Assembly (NCBI RefSeq): GCF_025965585.1
Contig: NZ_JAOPWR010000064.1
Coordinates: forward strand, 1-39,328
Direction: 5' to 3'
Origin: Pseudonocardia sp.
Lineage (GTDB): Bacteria > Actinomycetota > Actinomycetes > Mycobacteriales > Pseudonocardiaceae
Length of the DNA stretch: 39,328 bases
A model generated the notes under the pieces. It made no database searches. It was given only the letters and a program-made list of their open reading frames with translations, and was not told the origin of the DNA. Shown piece after piece: positions 31,613-39,328 of this stretch (within the stretch, counting starts at the first letter, position 1; every line of letters starts with the position of its first letter). Made by a program: the position numbers and the translations under genes.

Positions 31613-33514
31613 TCAGGCGCCCGCCTGGCCCACCGGGGCGGCCTGCATCCGGGACGCCGGAGCGGCCAGCATCGGCACGACGCGAGCGTTCTGCGCCGGG
31701 GCGCGGCCGCGGATCACCAGCGCCGACGCCCGCTGCAGCACGCTCAGCAGGGTGGGGGCGCCGTCCGGGCGCTCACCCGGGGCCACAGCCGCGATCATCC
31801 GCGGGGCCACCGCTGTGAGCAGGAGACGCTCCACCCCGAGACGGGGCGCACCGAGCACCACCACGACATCCGCGCTGTCCGCCGCCGGGACCTCCGCCAG
31901 GAGAGCGTCGATCGGGGTGAAGCTCGCCAGCCCGAGCGCCGAGGGGCCGTGCTCACCGAGCGTGCCCCAGGCCGTCGCGAGGCGAGGGGCGCAGTCGGAG
32001 AGGCTGCGCAGCAGGTCGGCCTGACGGGCCTCGTCCTGCTGCTCCCGGCGGGCGCCGCCGAGGGCCTCGACGGCCCGGAGGTAGCCGGCCAGGTCACGGG
32101 CGCGCAGGGCGGCCACGGCGTCGCGGTGCTCTGGCGACATGGCGTCGGCCGGGCAGTGGCGGGCGAGCTCGGAGGCCATCCGCTCGAGGCGGGCGTGGGC
32201 CTCGTCGCTGGACCCGTGCTCGGCGTAGTCGAGGATCGCCCGGGCCACCTGCTCCGCCGTGTCGACGTCCGGCACGGAGAGCGGGGAGTCGGCGGCGATG
32301 AACAGCACGTCATGACGCAGCGCCCCGACCGACCGCGCGGCAGCGGCCACGCGCACCAGGCCGTCCGCCAGGGCGTTCAGCTCGGCTTCGTTGCGCGGGG
32401 CCGCGATGCCGGTCTCGGCGCAGCTCGCGTCGATGCGGGAGAGGCGCTCGCCGACCTCGATGTGGTCGATGACGCGGACGATGTCCTGCTCGGTCTCGGG
32501 GATCCGGCCGCCCACGCGCAGCATGCGCAGGATCGGCTGGACCGACCGCTGCAACGGCGAGCGGAAGTAGGGGCGCGAGCGGCCGCCCGACTCGAGGTAC
32601 TCGCGGTAGCGGCGCAGGATGTCGGCCGATCCGGGCTGGAGCGGCGCCCCCACCTGCACCGCGGGCGCCTGCCGGGTGCGGTCGAGCGCGGTCACCGACT
32701 GCGCGGTGTCCTCCAGCATCTGGTCGAACACGGGGCGGTGCCGCCCGTAGATGAGGTCCGACAGCAGCGTCCAGGCCCAGCCGCCGACGTCGCGCCGGGG
32801 CATCCCGCTGAGCGAACGGTCCACGCAGCGGGCCACCGAGGTGACGGCCTCGCGGCGCTCGGACTCGAGGTCGCCGAGCAGCGACGGGATCAGCCCCGCC
32901 CCGGACGCGGACGCGGCGCGGCGACCGGCGAGCGTGCACAGCCGCGCCACCTCGTGGACGTCCGGGAGGAACGCGGGGTCGGGCAGCACCTGACCACCGC
33001 GCGAGCGGCGCGCGGGGGTGGACATCACCAGCAGGGTGCGCAGCTCGCGGATCTCGCCGGGCGTCAGCGCGGGGAGCTGGTCGACCACGCGGTCGAGGAC
33101 CTCGGCGGGCAGGCTGTGCCGGACCTCCGCCAGCTCGGCGACGGTGGACCCGGTGACGACCACGCGTCGGCCGTCGGCCAGGAGCGACGACACGGCGGCG
33201 GCCACGGCGGCGGCGTCGAAGTCCTCGAGGACCACGAGGCCGTTGCTACGCATGGCCGACACGACCGAGCCGGCGTCCTCGGACGGCCTGCGCGGCGGTG
33301 GCGGGAGCTCCGACACGGACGCGGCGAGCGACTCGGCGAGGCGGCGCAGCCCGGGCGGCGAGTAGCCGCCCGCGATCACCTTCCGGATCGCCCGGCGGGC
33401 GAGCGTGGTGGGACGGTCCGATCCCGCGGCCGCGAGACGGTCGACGAAGACGGCGAGATCGGCGTCGTCGCCCTTGTCGGCTGCCGCCGGTCCGACATGC
33501 AACACCCTCGTCAC
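31613..33514 (-). CDS. 633-residue protein of unknown function
   Basis: Starts at GTG 33514, or three codons later at GTG 33505, which has GGAGG at better spacing. I do not recognise the family. The N-terminal third alternates helices and strands (SNGLVVLEDFDAAAVAAAVS, SLLADGRRVVVTGSTVAELA, EVRHSLPAEVLDRVVDQLPA). This recalls motif Ia surroundings of superfamily 1 helicases, but no Walker A is present. The middle is helical (RRYREYLESGGRSRPYFRSP). The C-terminal third has Rossmann-like strands (SADVVVVLGAPRLGVERLLL, SALVIRGRAPAQNARVVPML). No signal peptide or membrane segment. It is a complete, codon-biased gene, not a shadow. It may be a lineage-specific degenerate ATPase; this is tentative. 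Confidence 0.75.
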   Translation of the reverse strand: MTRVLHVGPAAADKGDDADLAVFVDRLAAAGSDRPTTLARRAIRKVIAGGYSPPGLRRLAESLAASVSELPPPPRRPSEDAGSVVSAMRSNGLVVLEDFDAAAVAAAVSSLLADGRRVVVTGSTVAELAEVRHSLPAEVLDRVVDQLPALTPGEIRELRTLLVMSTPARRSRGGQVLPDPAFLPDVHEVARLCTLAGRRAASASGAGLIPSLLGDLESERREAVTSVARCVDRSLSGMPRRDVGGWAWTLLSDLIYGRHRPVFDQMLEDTAQSVTALDRTRQAPAVQVGAPLQPGSADILRRYREYLESGGRSRPYFRSPLQRSVQPILRMLRVGGRIPETEQDIVRVIDHIEVGERLSRIDASCAETGIAAPRNEAELNALADGLVRVAAAARSVGALRHDVLFIAADSPLSVPDVDTAEQVARAILDYAEHGSSDEAHARLERMASELARHCPADAMSPEHRDAVAALRARDLAGYLRAVEALGGARREQQDEARQADLLRSLSDCAPRLATAWGTLGEHGPSALGLASFTPIDALLAEVPAADSADVVVVLGAPRLGVERLLLTAVAPRMIAAVAPGERPDGAPTLLSVLQRASALVIRGRAPAQNARVVPMLAAPASRMQAAPVGQAGA

Positions 33515-33762
33515 CTCCGCCAGCCGACGCCCAAGTGGCGACGGTCACCCTTCGTATCGCTGCTGCCCACAGAATGTTGCACCCCAGGAGGGCGTACCGG
33601 CAATCGCCGAAGGCCTGAACGGTCACTCTCAGCGGTGTCTGGTCACCCGTACGAGTGAACCACCATGTGAACAGGCGGTGTCACGCAGCGAAGAGTGCAC
33701 GACACGCCCAGGCGGGCCACCCCTCTCGGCGAGCGGTCCTATTGCAGCGACGAGCGGTCGAT

Positions 33763-35424
33763 TCAGCTGCGGACGGCCTCGTCGGCCACCGGCTCGGGCA
33801 TCGGCCTGATACGGTCCGAGCCCTCGTCGGCGTGGTAGTCACCGGGGCGCGTGGCGTCGACACCCTCGGCGACGCGCCCCGCCCGGAGGCCCAGTGTGAC
33901 GATGATCGCCACGACCAGGTTCACCACGAGCGCAACGAAACCGACGTAGATCTGCACCGCTGATCCCGCGAACGGGTGCCAGCCGAACACCGTCAGCTTG
34001 GCCAGCGCGAGCGCCGAGCCGCCGAAGTGCAGCTTGCCGTTGGCCGGGTTGGGGATGATGTAGAGCAGGTAGAGCCCGTAGGCCATACCGACGACCCAGC
34101 CCGCCACCAGTGCCCACCGGTGCAGCCAGCGCGTGTAGAGCGCGATCGCCACCGCGGGCAGTGTCTGCAGGATGATCACGCCGCCGATGAGCTGCAGGTC
34201 GATGGAGAACTGTGGGTCGATGAGCAGCACGAACAGCACCGCCCCGAACTTCACCACGAGCGAGGCCAGCTTCGCCTGGCGCGCCTCCTGCCGCGGCGTG
34301 GCGCCGCGCCGCAGGTACTCCTTGTAGATGTTGCGCGTCCACAGGTTCGCCGCGGCGATGGACATGATCGCAGCCGGCACGAGCGCGCCGATGCCGATGG
34401 CCGCGAACGCGATGCCGGCGAAGAGCGACCCGAACTGGGTGTCGAACAACACCGGGATGATCGTGTTGGTGTCCGGGCGGCCGGTGGCGTTGTTCGTGAT
34501 CGGCTTCGTGCCGGCCGCGACCGCGACATAACCCAGGAGCGCCAGCAGGCCCAGCAGCAGCGAGTATGCCGGCAGCGCCATCATGTTCCGCTTGATCACG
34601 TTGCGGCCGCGCGAGGCCAGGATGCCCGTCACCGAGTGCGGATAGAGGAACAGCGCGAGCGCCGACCCGAGCGCCAGGGTGATGTACTGCAGCTGGTTGT
34701 CGGCGTTGAGCAGCACGCCGTCGCTCGGAGCCGGCGTGGCGTCGAACTTCGCCTTGGCCGAGCCGAAGATCGACTCCCAGCCACCCAGCTTCGTCGGCAG
34801 ATAGATCACGGCCACCAGGATCACGATGTAGATCAGCAAGTCCTTGACGAACGCGATCAGCGCGGGCGCCCGCAGGCCGGACTGGTACGTGTAGACCGCC
34901 AGCACGACGAACGCCACGAGCAGCGGCAGGTGGCCGAGGATGCCGCTGCCGTTGAGGCCCATGGTGCGCAGCACGGCCTCGAGGCCCACGAGCTGCAGCG
35001 CGATGTAGGGCATGGTCGCCACGAGGCCGGTGATCGCCACCAACAGCGCGAGGATCGACGAGCCGTAGCGGCCGCGCACGAAGTCGGCCGGCGTCACGTA
35101 GCCGTGCACCCGCGACACCGACCACAGCCGTACCACCGGCAGGAACACCAGCGGGTAGAGCACCACGGTGTAGGGCAGCGCGTAGAAGCCGACGGCACCG
35201 GCGCCGAACAGCAGCGCGGGCACGGCGACGAACGTGTAGGCGGTGTAGAGGTCACCGCCGACGAGGAACCACGTGACCCACGAGCCGAACCTGCGCCCGC
35301 CCAGGCCCCACTCGTCGAGATTGTCCAGCGAGGACCCGCGCTGCCAGCGCGACGCCACGAAGCCCAGCACCGTGACCGCCACGAACAGCACGGCGAACAC
35401 GACCAGCTCGGTCCACTGGATCAT
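33763..35424 (-). CDS. sodium:solute symporter (SSS), monocarboxylate-permease type
   Basis: 553 residues from ATG 35424, which overlaps the DUF3311 stop by 4 bp (ATGA). About 13 membrane segments are visible. Signature parts: WGLGGRRFGSWVTWFLVGGD near the N-terminus, PYTVVLYPLVFLPVVRLWSV with YVTPADFVRGRYGS, ALGSALALFLYPHSVTGILA, and FAGIAFAAIGIGALVPAAIM with SIAAANLWTRNIYKEYL. This matches the MctP/MctC-like monocarboxylate (acetate, propionate, pyruvate, lactate) uptake group. The acidic tail (DYHADEGSDRIRPMPEPVAD) is cytoplasmic. Pairing with a DUF3311 protein is typical of this transporter type. Nearby pckG would use C3/C4 products for gluconeogenesis. Confidence 0.9.
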   Translation of the reverse strand: MIQWTELVVFAVLFVAVTVLGFVASRWQRGSSLDNLDEWGLGGRRFGSWVTWFLVGGDLYTAYTFVAVPALLFGAGAVGFYALPYTVVLYPLVFLPVVRLWSVSRVHGYVTPADFVRGRYGSSILALLVAITGLVATMPYIALQLVGLEAVLRTMGLNGSGILGHLPLLVAFVVLAVYTYQSGLRAPALIAFVKDLLIYIVILVAVIYLPTKLGGWESIFGSAKAKFDATPAPSDGVLLNADNQLQYITLALGSALALFLYPHSVTGILASRGRNVIKRNMMALPAYSLLLGLLALLGYVAVAAGTKPITNNATGRPDTNTIIPVLFDTQFGSLFAGIAFAAIGIGALVPAAIMSIAAANLWTRNIYKEYLRRGATPRQEARQAKLASLVVKFGAVLFVLLIDPQFSIDLQLIGGVIILQTLPAVAIALYTRWLHRWALVAGWVVGMAYGLYLLYIIPNPANGKLHFGGSALALAKLTVFGWHPFAGSAVQIYVGFVALVVNLVVAIIVTLGLRAGRVAEGVDATRPGDYHADEGSDRIRPMPEPVADEAVRS

Positions 35425-35708
35425 CGGACGCTCCCCTCGTCCAGCTCGTCGACCTCGGCGGCGGTGCCGGGCGCGACCCGCTCGTTCGGGTCACGCGTCT
35501 TCAGGTAGACGATCGCCACGCAGATCACCCCGACCGGGACCCAGGCGAACTGGGACCAGTAGAAGAAGGGCATCCCGAACAGACGGGGCTCCACCGTGTT
35601 GAACCACGGCGTGACGAGCATGAGGAAGGGGACGAGGAGCAGCAGGTTCCACGCGTTCCAGCGCAGGCCCTCCCCCTCGTCGCTCTCATCGGGTGTCGAC
35701 TCTGACAT
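35421..35708 (-). CDS. DUF3311 small membrane subunit of the symporter
   Basis: 95 residues from ATG 35708. Two membrane helices are visible: NAWNLLLLVPFLMLVTPWFN, then MPFFYWSQFAWVPVGVICVA with IVYLKTRDPNERVAPG. The central NTVEPRLFGMPFFYWSQFAW is the DUF3311 signature. These proteins sit directly before MctP/actP-like symporters and are thought to be an accessory subunit, like YjcH for ActP. The start preferred here avoids a non-homologous extension. The stop overlaps the symporter ATG. Confidence 0.88.
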   Translation of the reverse strand: MSESTPDESDEGEGLRWNAWNLLLLVPFLMLVTPWFNTVEPRLFGMPFFYWSQFAWVPVGVICVAIVYLKTRDPNERVAPGTAAEVDELDEGSVR

Positions 35709-35827
35709 GCGTGCTCCCGCTGGATCGCAGCGATCGTGGACGGGGCGATGGTAGGTCGCCGAGCGCGGAATGTCCCCGATCGGACGACGCGATGTGGTCA
35801 CGACATCTCCGGGTGGTGACCGGGCAG

Positions 35828-35890
35828 CCGATGATCATCGGTTCGGGACGCCGAGCGGTGCTCCGCACGGCCACGGGCCCGTCGGACGAT
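35828..35890. repeat. partial TGATCA palindromic repeat, intergenic copy
   Basis: CCGATGATCATCGG (35828-35841) is a perfect 14-bp palindrome. It runs on as TTCGGGACGCCGAGCGGTGCT, matching the second bkdC copy with a few changes for about 30 bp and loosely for 60. The right-hand TGATCA is lost (GACGATCTTG). It lies between pckG and the DUF3311 gene. Confidence 0.65.
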
Positions 35891-35934
35891 CTTGTGAGCG
35901 GGTGGCAGCCGGCGATCACGTCGGTCCGGACACA

Positions 35935-35972
35935 CCTCCGGCCCGCCGCGAACGGTCGCGACGGGCCGGAGG
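35935..35972 (-). terminator. hairpin terminator after pckG
   Basis: CCTCCGGCCCG (35935-35945) pairs with CGGGCCGGAGG (35962-35972); inner CGCG/CGCG adds pairing. It lies 14 bp past the pckG stop on the minus strand. Confidence 0.8.
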
Positions 35973-35985
35973 GGACGAACGGGTG

Positions 35986-37830
35986 CTACATGCCGAGGCG
36001 CAGCTTGAGGGACTCGAGCTCGTCGCGCATCGAGGTCGGCAGCTTCTCGCCGACCTTGTCGAACCACTCCTCGATCAGCGGGATCTCGGCCTTCCAGGCC
36101 TCGATGTCCACCGACAGGACCTCGTCGACGTCGGCGACAGGCGTGTCGAGGCCGTCGAGGTCGATCTGGTCGGACGTGGGCACGTAGCCGATGGCCGTCT
36201 CGGTGGCGGCGGCCTTGCCCTCGATGCGCTCGATGACCCACTTCAGCACGCGGGAGTTCTCACCGAACCCGGGCCACAGGAACCGGCCGTCCTCGCCCCG
36301 GCGGAACCAGTTGACGTAGAAGATCTTCGGCAGCTTGTCGGCGTCGGCGCCCTTGCCGACGTTGACCCAGTGCTGGAAGTAGTCGCCGGCGTTGTAGCCG
36401 AGGAACGGCAGCATCGCCATCGGGTCGCGTCGGACCTCGCCGAGCCCGCCCTTGGCCGCCGCCGTCTTCTCCGACGACATCGTGGCGCCCATGAACGTGC
36501 CGTGCTGCCAGTCGCGGGACTCGGTGACCAGCGGAACCGTCGTCTTGCGGCGCCCGCCGAAGAGGATCGCCGAGATCGGGACGCCCTTGGGGTCCTCCCA
36601 CTCGGGCGCCACGACGGGGCACTGCGAGATCGGCGTGGTGTAGCGCGAGTTCGGGTGCGCGGCGTTGAAGTCCGAGTCCGGCGTCCAGTCCTGGCCGGTC
36701 CACGACCTCAGGTGCTTGTGTGGTTCGTCCCCCCCGCCCGGACCCTCGAGACCCTCCCACCAGACGTCACCGTCGTCGGTCAGGGCGACGTTCGTGAAGA
36801 GCGAGTTGCCCTTCTCGATGGTGCGCATGGCGTTCGGGTTGGTCTTCCAGTTGGTGCCGGGCGCGACACCGAAGAAGCCGTACTCGGGGTTGACCGCGTA
36901 GAGGCGGCCGTCCTCGCCGAAGCGCATCCAGGCGATGTCGTCACCGACCGTCTCGGCGCGCCAGCCGGGGACGGTCGGCTGCAGCATCGCGAGGTTGGTC
37001 TTGCCGCAGGCCGACGGGAACGCGGCCGCGACGTAGTACGCCTTCTCCTCGGGGGAGATCAGCTTGAGGATCAGCATGTGCTCGGCGAGCCAGCCCTCGT
37101 CGTGGGCCATCACCGAGGCGATGCGCAGCGCGTAGCACTTCTTACCCAGGAGCGCGTTGCCGCCGTAGCCCGAGCCGTAGCTCCAGATCTCGCGGGTCTC
37201 CGGGAAGTGGGAGATGTACTTGGTCTCGTTGCACGGCCACGCGACGTCCGCCTGGCCGGGCTCCAGCGGGGCGCCGACGGAGTGCAGGGCCGGCACGAAG
37301 CGGTCGCCCGCGGGGCCGTCGAGCAGCGGGAGCACCGAGGCACCCATCCGGGTCATGATCTTCATCGACGCGACGACGTACTCGGAGTCGGTGACCTCCA
37401 CACCGAGGAAGGGCTGCTCGGCGTCGAGTGGCCCCATGCAGAACGGGACGACATACATCGTCCGGCCGCGCATGCAGCCCCGGTACAGCTCCGTCATCGT
37501 GGCCTTCATCTCGGCCGGGTCCATCCAGTTGTTGGTGGATCCGGCGTCCTCCTCGAGGACGGAACAGATGAAGGTGCGCTCCTCGACGCGGGCGACGTCG
37601 TCGGGGTCGGAGGCGGCCCAGAAGGAGTTGGGCTTCGTCTCCTCGTTGAGCTTGACGAACGTCCCCGCCTCCACGAGCTGGGACGTGACGCGGTCCCACT
37701 CCTCGTCGGAGCCGTCGCACCAGACGATGCGCTCGGGCTGGGTGAGCTCCGCGACCTCGCGGACCCAGGACAGCAGCCGCGCATTCTCGGTCGGGGCTTG
37801 GTCGATCCCTGGCACGGTTGCTGCAGTCAT
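35986..37830 (-). CDS. pckG: phosphoenolpyruvate carboxykinase (GTP)
   Basis: 614 residues from ATG 37830, preceded by TGAGGACGAT; the frame extends upstream only as shadow. It converts oxaloacetate plus GTP to phosphoenolpyruvate, CO2 and GDP at the entry to gluconeogenesis. Seen: substrate-site [19 protein letters not shown], the P-loop in [15 protein letters not shown] (about 270-280) with the mobile reactive Cys of GTP-type enzymes, [14 protein letters not shown] (metal site), the [18 protein letters not shown] block, and the guanine pocket around [15 protein letters not shown]. Length equals that of mycobacterial PckG (about 606). The leader contains two hairpins just before the ribosome site. 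It lies near a monocarboxylate symporter, consistent with growth on organic acids. Confidence 0.97.
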   Translation of the reverse strand: MTAATVPGIDQAPTENARLLSWVREVAELTQPERIVWCDGSDEEWDRVTSQLVEAGTFVKLNEETKPNSFWAASDPDDVARVEERTFICSVLEEDAGSTNNWMDPAEMKATMTELYRGCMRGRTMYVVPFCMGPLDAEQPFLGVEVTDSEYVVASMKIMTRMGASVLPLLDGPAGDRFVPALHSVGAPLEPGQADVAWPCNETKYISHFPETREIWSYGSGYGGNALLGKKCYALRIASVMAHDEGWLAEHMLILKLISPEEKAYYVAAAFPSACGKTNLAMLQPTVPGWRAETVGDDIAWMRFGEDGRLYAVNPEYGFFGVAPGTNWKTNPNAMRTIEKGNSLFTNVALTDDGDVWWEGLEGPGGGDEPHKHLRSWTGQDWTPDSDFNAAHPNSRYTTPISQCPVVAPEWEDPKGVPISAILFGGRRKTTVPLVTESRDWQHGTFMGATMSSEKTAAAKGGLGEVRRDPMAMLPFLGYNAGDYFQHWVNVGKGADADKLPKIFYVNWFRRGEDGRFLWPGFGENSRVLKWVIERIEGKAAATETAIGYVPTSDQIDLDGLDTPVADVDEVLSVDIEAWKAEIPLIEEWFDKVGEKLPTSMRDELESLKLRLGM

Positions 37831-37845
37831 ATCGTCCTCACTTCT

Positions 37846-37905
37846 GGCCGGCGCCCCGGCCGCGGGGAATGCTGCGCACACCCGAACCGTCCTGGCCGGG
37901 TGTGC
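37846..37905 (-). promoter_or_regulatory. two hairpins in the pckG leader
   Basis: GCACACCCG-N12-CGGGTGTGC (37876-37905) and GGCCGG-CGCC-CCGGCC (37846-37861) are perfect stems just upstream of the pckG ribosome site. They could control translation or mRNA stability, or act as an attenuator. No known riboswitch class was recognised. Confidence 0.45.
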
Positions 37906-38430
37906 AGGTGAAAGATGAGATCCGACGGTACAGGCGGCCCGCCTCCATCCCCACCACCGGCAACTGTCGATTGACTCACAAGACCGATCATGTAATCGAT
38001 TCAGAAAGCGCGTAAGCGTTTTCCCGACGCAATTCGGCGAGACGGCCGCCACACGTGACGAGCGCCGCAGGCGCCAGGGACGGACCGTCCGTTCAGCGGC
38101 TGGACCTCGCCGGGGTCGCCGTGACCGGACTCGCGGTCGGCCGTGACCGGCAGACCCACGGAGCCGCGACGCGCCCGCGATGTCGATCATGAGCTCGGCG
38201 GGTATCCAACTCGCCGTCCGGGTACCCGACGGAGTGGTCGGCGCCGGCGATCGCGCGGCAGCCGGGCGGGGCGGCACCACGGATGCGGAGATGGCGTCAC
38301 CGACGATGACGAGGAGCTCGGGAACGGTGTGCAGGCGGAGCAGCCCGGCGGCCTCGCCCTGCGGCGCCGCGGAGGTGGCGGTCACGGCCGGCGATATCGC
38401 TGCGTCCTGCGGAAATCGGCCTGACCAGCG

Positions 38431-38436
38431 TAAAAT
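38431..38436 (+). promoter_or_regulatory. candidate -10 of the membrane-protein gene
   Basis: TAAAAT, in a locally AT-rich stretch (GCGTAAAATCGACATTACG), lies 30 bp before the ATG at 38467. No good -35 is seen. Confidence 0.45.
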
Positions 38437-38466
38437 CGACATTACGTCCACAGCCGGGAGGCCTTG

Positions 38467-38928
38467 ATGAGTGCAACCGCCCTGTACGTCACGTTGCTCG
38501 TGGTGGCGATCGCTCTCACGTTCCTGGTCGGGCGGCTCCTGGTGACGGCAGGCGAGCCCTTCCTGCAGGAGGTGTTCCATGACCGGTCGGTCACCCGGTC
38601 GGTGAACCTGCTGCTCTCGGTGCTGTTCCACCTCATCACCCTCGGCGTGCTCGCCATCATCTCCGTCGTCGACCTGACCTTCGCCAGCCCGCTGCAGACG
38701 TTCGTCGCGCGGCTCGGCGTGGTGCTGCTGATCCTGGGCGTCGCCTACGGCATCTCGATGCTCGTGCTCATCCGGGTGCGGGAGCGCCGCCGGGCCGACG
38801 ACATCTCCGAACACGTGTCGGAGCGGCTCGCCGAGCGCGGCGTCGACACCCGGCCGCCGTCGGAGCAGCTCGCGCCGCCCGCCTACCCCGAGACCACCAC
38901 CCGACCGGCCACACCGAACCAGCCCTGA
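38467..38928 (+). CDS. integral membrane protein of unknown function
   Basis: 153 residues from ATG 38467, with GGGAGG at 38456-38461; a TTG at 38464 is an alternative. Three hydrophobic segments are visible: [20 protein letters not shown], then [20 protein letters not shown] and [21 protein letters not shown] cytoplasmic-type tail with [20 protein letters not shown] and a Pro/Thr-rich end follows. This is a common actinobacterial membrane-protein layout with no known role. It has its own promoter and ends 19 bp before the P-loop kinase gene. Confidence 0.8.
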   Translation: MSATALYVTLLVVAIALTFLVGRLLVTAGEPFLQEVFHDRSVTRSVNLLLSVLFHLITLGVLAIISVVDLTFASPLQTFVARLGVVLLILGVAYGISMLVLIRVRERRRADDISEHVSERLAERGVDTRPPSEQLAPPAYPETTTRPATPNQP

Positions 38929-38947
38929 CGAACGGCACACTCACCGG

Positions 38948-39328
38948 GTGACCCTGCGCCTGCCGTCGCCCTGCCTGGTGGTGCTGGTGGGCCCGGTGGC
39001 GTCGGGCAAGTCCACGTGGGCCGCCGAGCACTTCCCGTCCGGCGCGGTGGTGTCGAGCGACCGGCTGCGCGCCGTCATCGGGGCGGGCGAGGACGACATC
39101 GCTGCCAGTGACGACGCGTTCGCGCTGCTGGACGAGATCGTCACCCGCCGCGTGGCGCGCGGCCTCACCACCGTGATCGACACGACCGGCCTCGACGCCG
39201 GACGCCGCGCGCGGTGGCGCGACCTGGCCCGCTCCCGAGGGACGGCCTGCGTCGCCGTCGCATTCGACACGCTCGCCGCGGAGTGCCGGGCCCGCAACCG
39301 CGCCCGGGCGCACCCCGTGCCGGCCGCC
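38948..39328 (+). CDS. P-loop kinase/ATPase (AAA_33, polynucleotide-kinase-like), C-terminus beyond window
   Basis: The first 127 residues from GTG 38948 are visible; the frame is open to the window end. Walker A GPVASGKST (about 14-22), SSDRLRAVIGAGEDD (nucleoside/acceptor region as in the T4 Pnkp and AAA_33 groups), DEIVTRRVARGLTTVIDTTG with the DTTG motif, then FDTLAAECRARNRARAHPVP (lid Arg residues). This matches small zeta-toxin/Pnkp-type kinases. In actinobacteria such kinase domains are either stand-alone or fused to other domains, which cannot be decided here. It lies 19 bp after the membrane-protein gene and may be co-transcribed. Confidence 0.8.
   Translation, partial: MTLRLPSPCLVVLVGPVASGKSTWAAEHFPSGAVVSSDRLRAVIGAGEDDIAASDDAFALLDEIVTRRVARGLTTVIDTTGLDAGRRARWRDLARSRGTACVAVAFDTLAAECRARNRARAHPVPAA

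Larger units (their letters stand above)
37831..38466. other. 636-bp intergenic region upstream of pckG
   Basis: No convincing gene: the open frames have no recognisable fold and show no codon-consistent start. It contains the pckG leader hairpins (37846-37905) and a low-GC patch at about 37965-38030, with AATCGATT and AACGCTTACGC motifs, likely the pckG promoter. A direct repeat GCCGTGACCGG lies near 38118 and 38141. The promoter of the membrane gene at 38467 is at its right end. Confidence 0.5.

Noticed and set aside
38143..38467. Two overlapping plus-strand frames of about 95 codons before the membrane-protein gene
   Set aside because: Composition is shadow-like, no fold or ribosome site is convincing, and they overlap the promoter of the next gene.
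37831..38940. Long N-terminal extension of pckG
   Set aside because: It crosses the leader, the low-GC promoter region and the opposite-strand membrane gene. The ATG at 37830 has a good ribosome site and matches family length.
1..39328. tRNA, rRNA or insertion sequence
   Set aside because: No cloverleaf with conserved arms, no rRNA signature and no transposase-like protein or terminal inverted repeats were seen by eye; a covariance or profile scan could still find a divergent one.

Overview
The window is very GC-rich. It is dense with short same-strand gene runs, GTG starts and 4-bp GTGA/ATGA overlaps, and carries actinobacterial hallmarks: an IniB/IniA/IniC/IniR cell-envelope stress module, a FadE5-type acyl-CoA dehydrogenase, an MT0933-type antitoxin-like protein, a GTP-dependent PEP carboxykinase and a DUF3311/SSS symporter pair. 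This fits a Pseudonocardiales-like actinobacterium (Pseudonocardia or a relative). That placement is an inference from gene content and style, not from a database search. No rRNA, tRNA, CRISPR array, insertion sequence or phage gene was recognised.

Layout. (1) 1-2589, minus strand: a tight run of small membrane protein, GNAT acetyltransferase, EamA/DMT transporter, alpha/beta hydrolase and an MmcQ/YjbR-like protein cut by the window edge. (2) 2950-14158: the centrepiece. A membrane-anchored Hsp70-like protein (minus) is divergent from three IniB-type proteins, the dynamin-like GTPases IniA and IniC (plus), and is closed by a convergent IniR-type ATPase/LuxR regulator (minus). The second and third iniB-like genes share a 19-bp promoter box at identical spacing from a -10 hexamer. 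A small broken membrane gene lies between iniC and iniR. (3) 14352-17986: a Tat-exported peptidoglycan amidase divergent from fadE5, then a CBS-domain protein. (4) 18129-22332, minus: AAA ATPase, stand-alone GroES-like protein and VanW-family wall protein. (5) 22753-27921: a small membrane protein, then fxsA and the branched-chain 2-oxoacid dehydrogenase operon bkdABC and an Rv0909/MT0933-type small protein. (6) 28183-33514: a conserved unknown, a GT4 glycosyltransferase, an Excalibur-type exported protein, an AhpD-like protein and a 633-residue unknown. (7) 33763-37830, minus: DUF3311 plus sodium:solute symporter (monocarboxylate uptake), and pckG with a structured leader. (8) 38467-end: a membrane protein and the N-terminal part of a P-loop kinase.

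How the genes may work together. Region 2 looks like an enlarged iniBAC locus. In mycobacteria IniA/IniC are dynamin-like membrane-remodelling GTPases induced by cell-wall inhibitors under control of IniR. Here the module also has an Hsp70 ATPase domain fused to a transmembrane helix and a long Thr/Ser/Pro/Gly-rich outer tail. Its IniB proteins carry Gly/Asp/Asn-rich solenoid-like repeats and Asp/His/Thr-rich tails instead of the Gly/Ala-rich body of mycobacterial IniB. With the neighbouring peptidoglycan amidase and VanW protein, this part of the window leans towards envelope maintenance.

A second notable feature is a family of TGATCA-bounded palindromic repeats. Two tandem copies lie in frame inside the linker of bkdC, and related elements lie in the intergenic regions near 30.8 kb and 35.8 kb.
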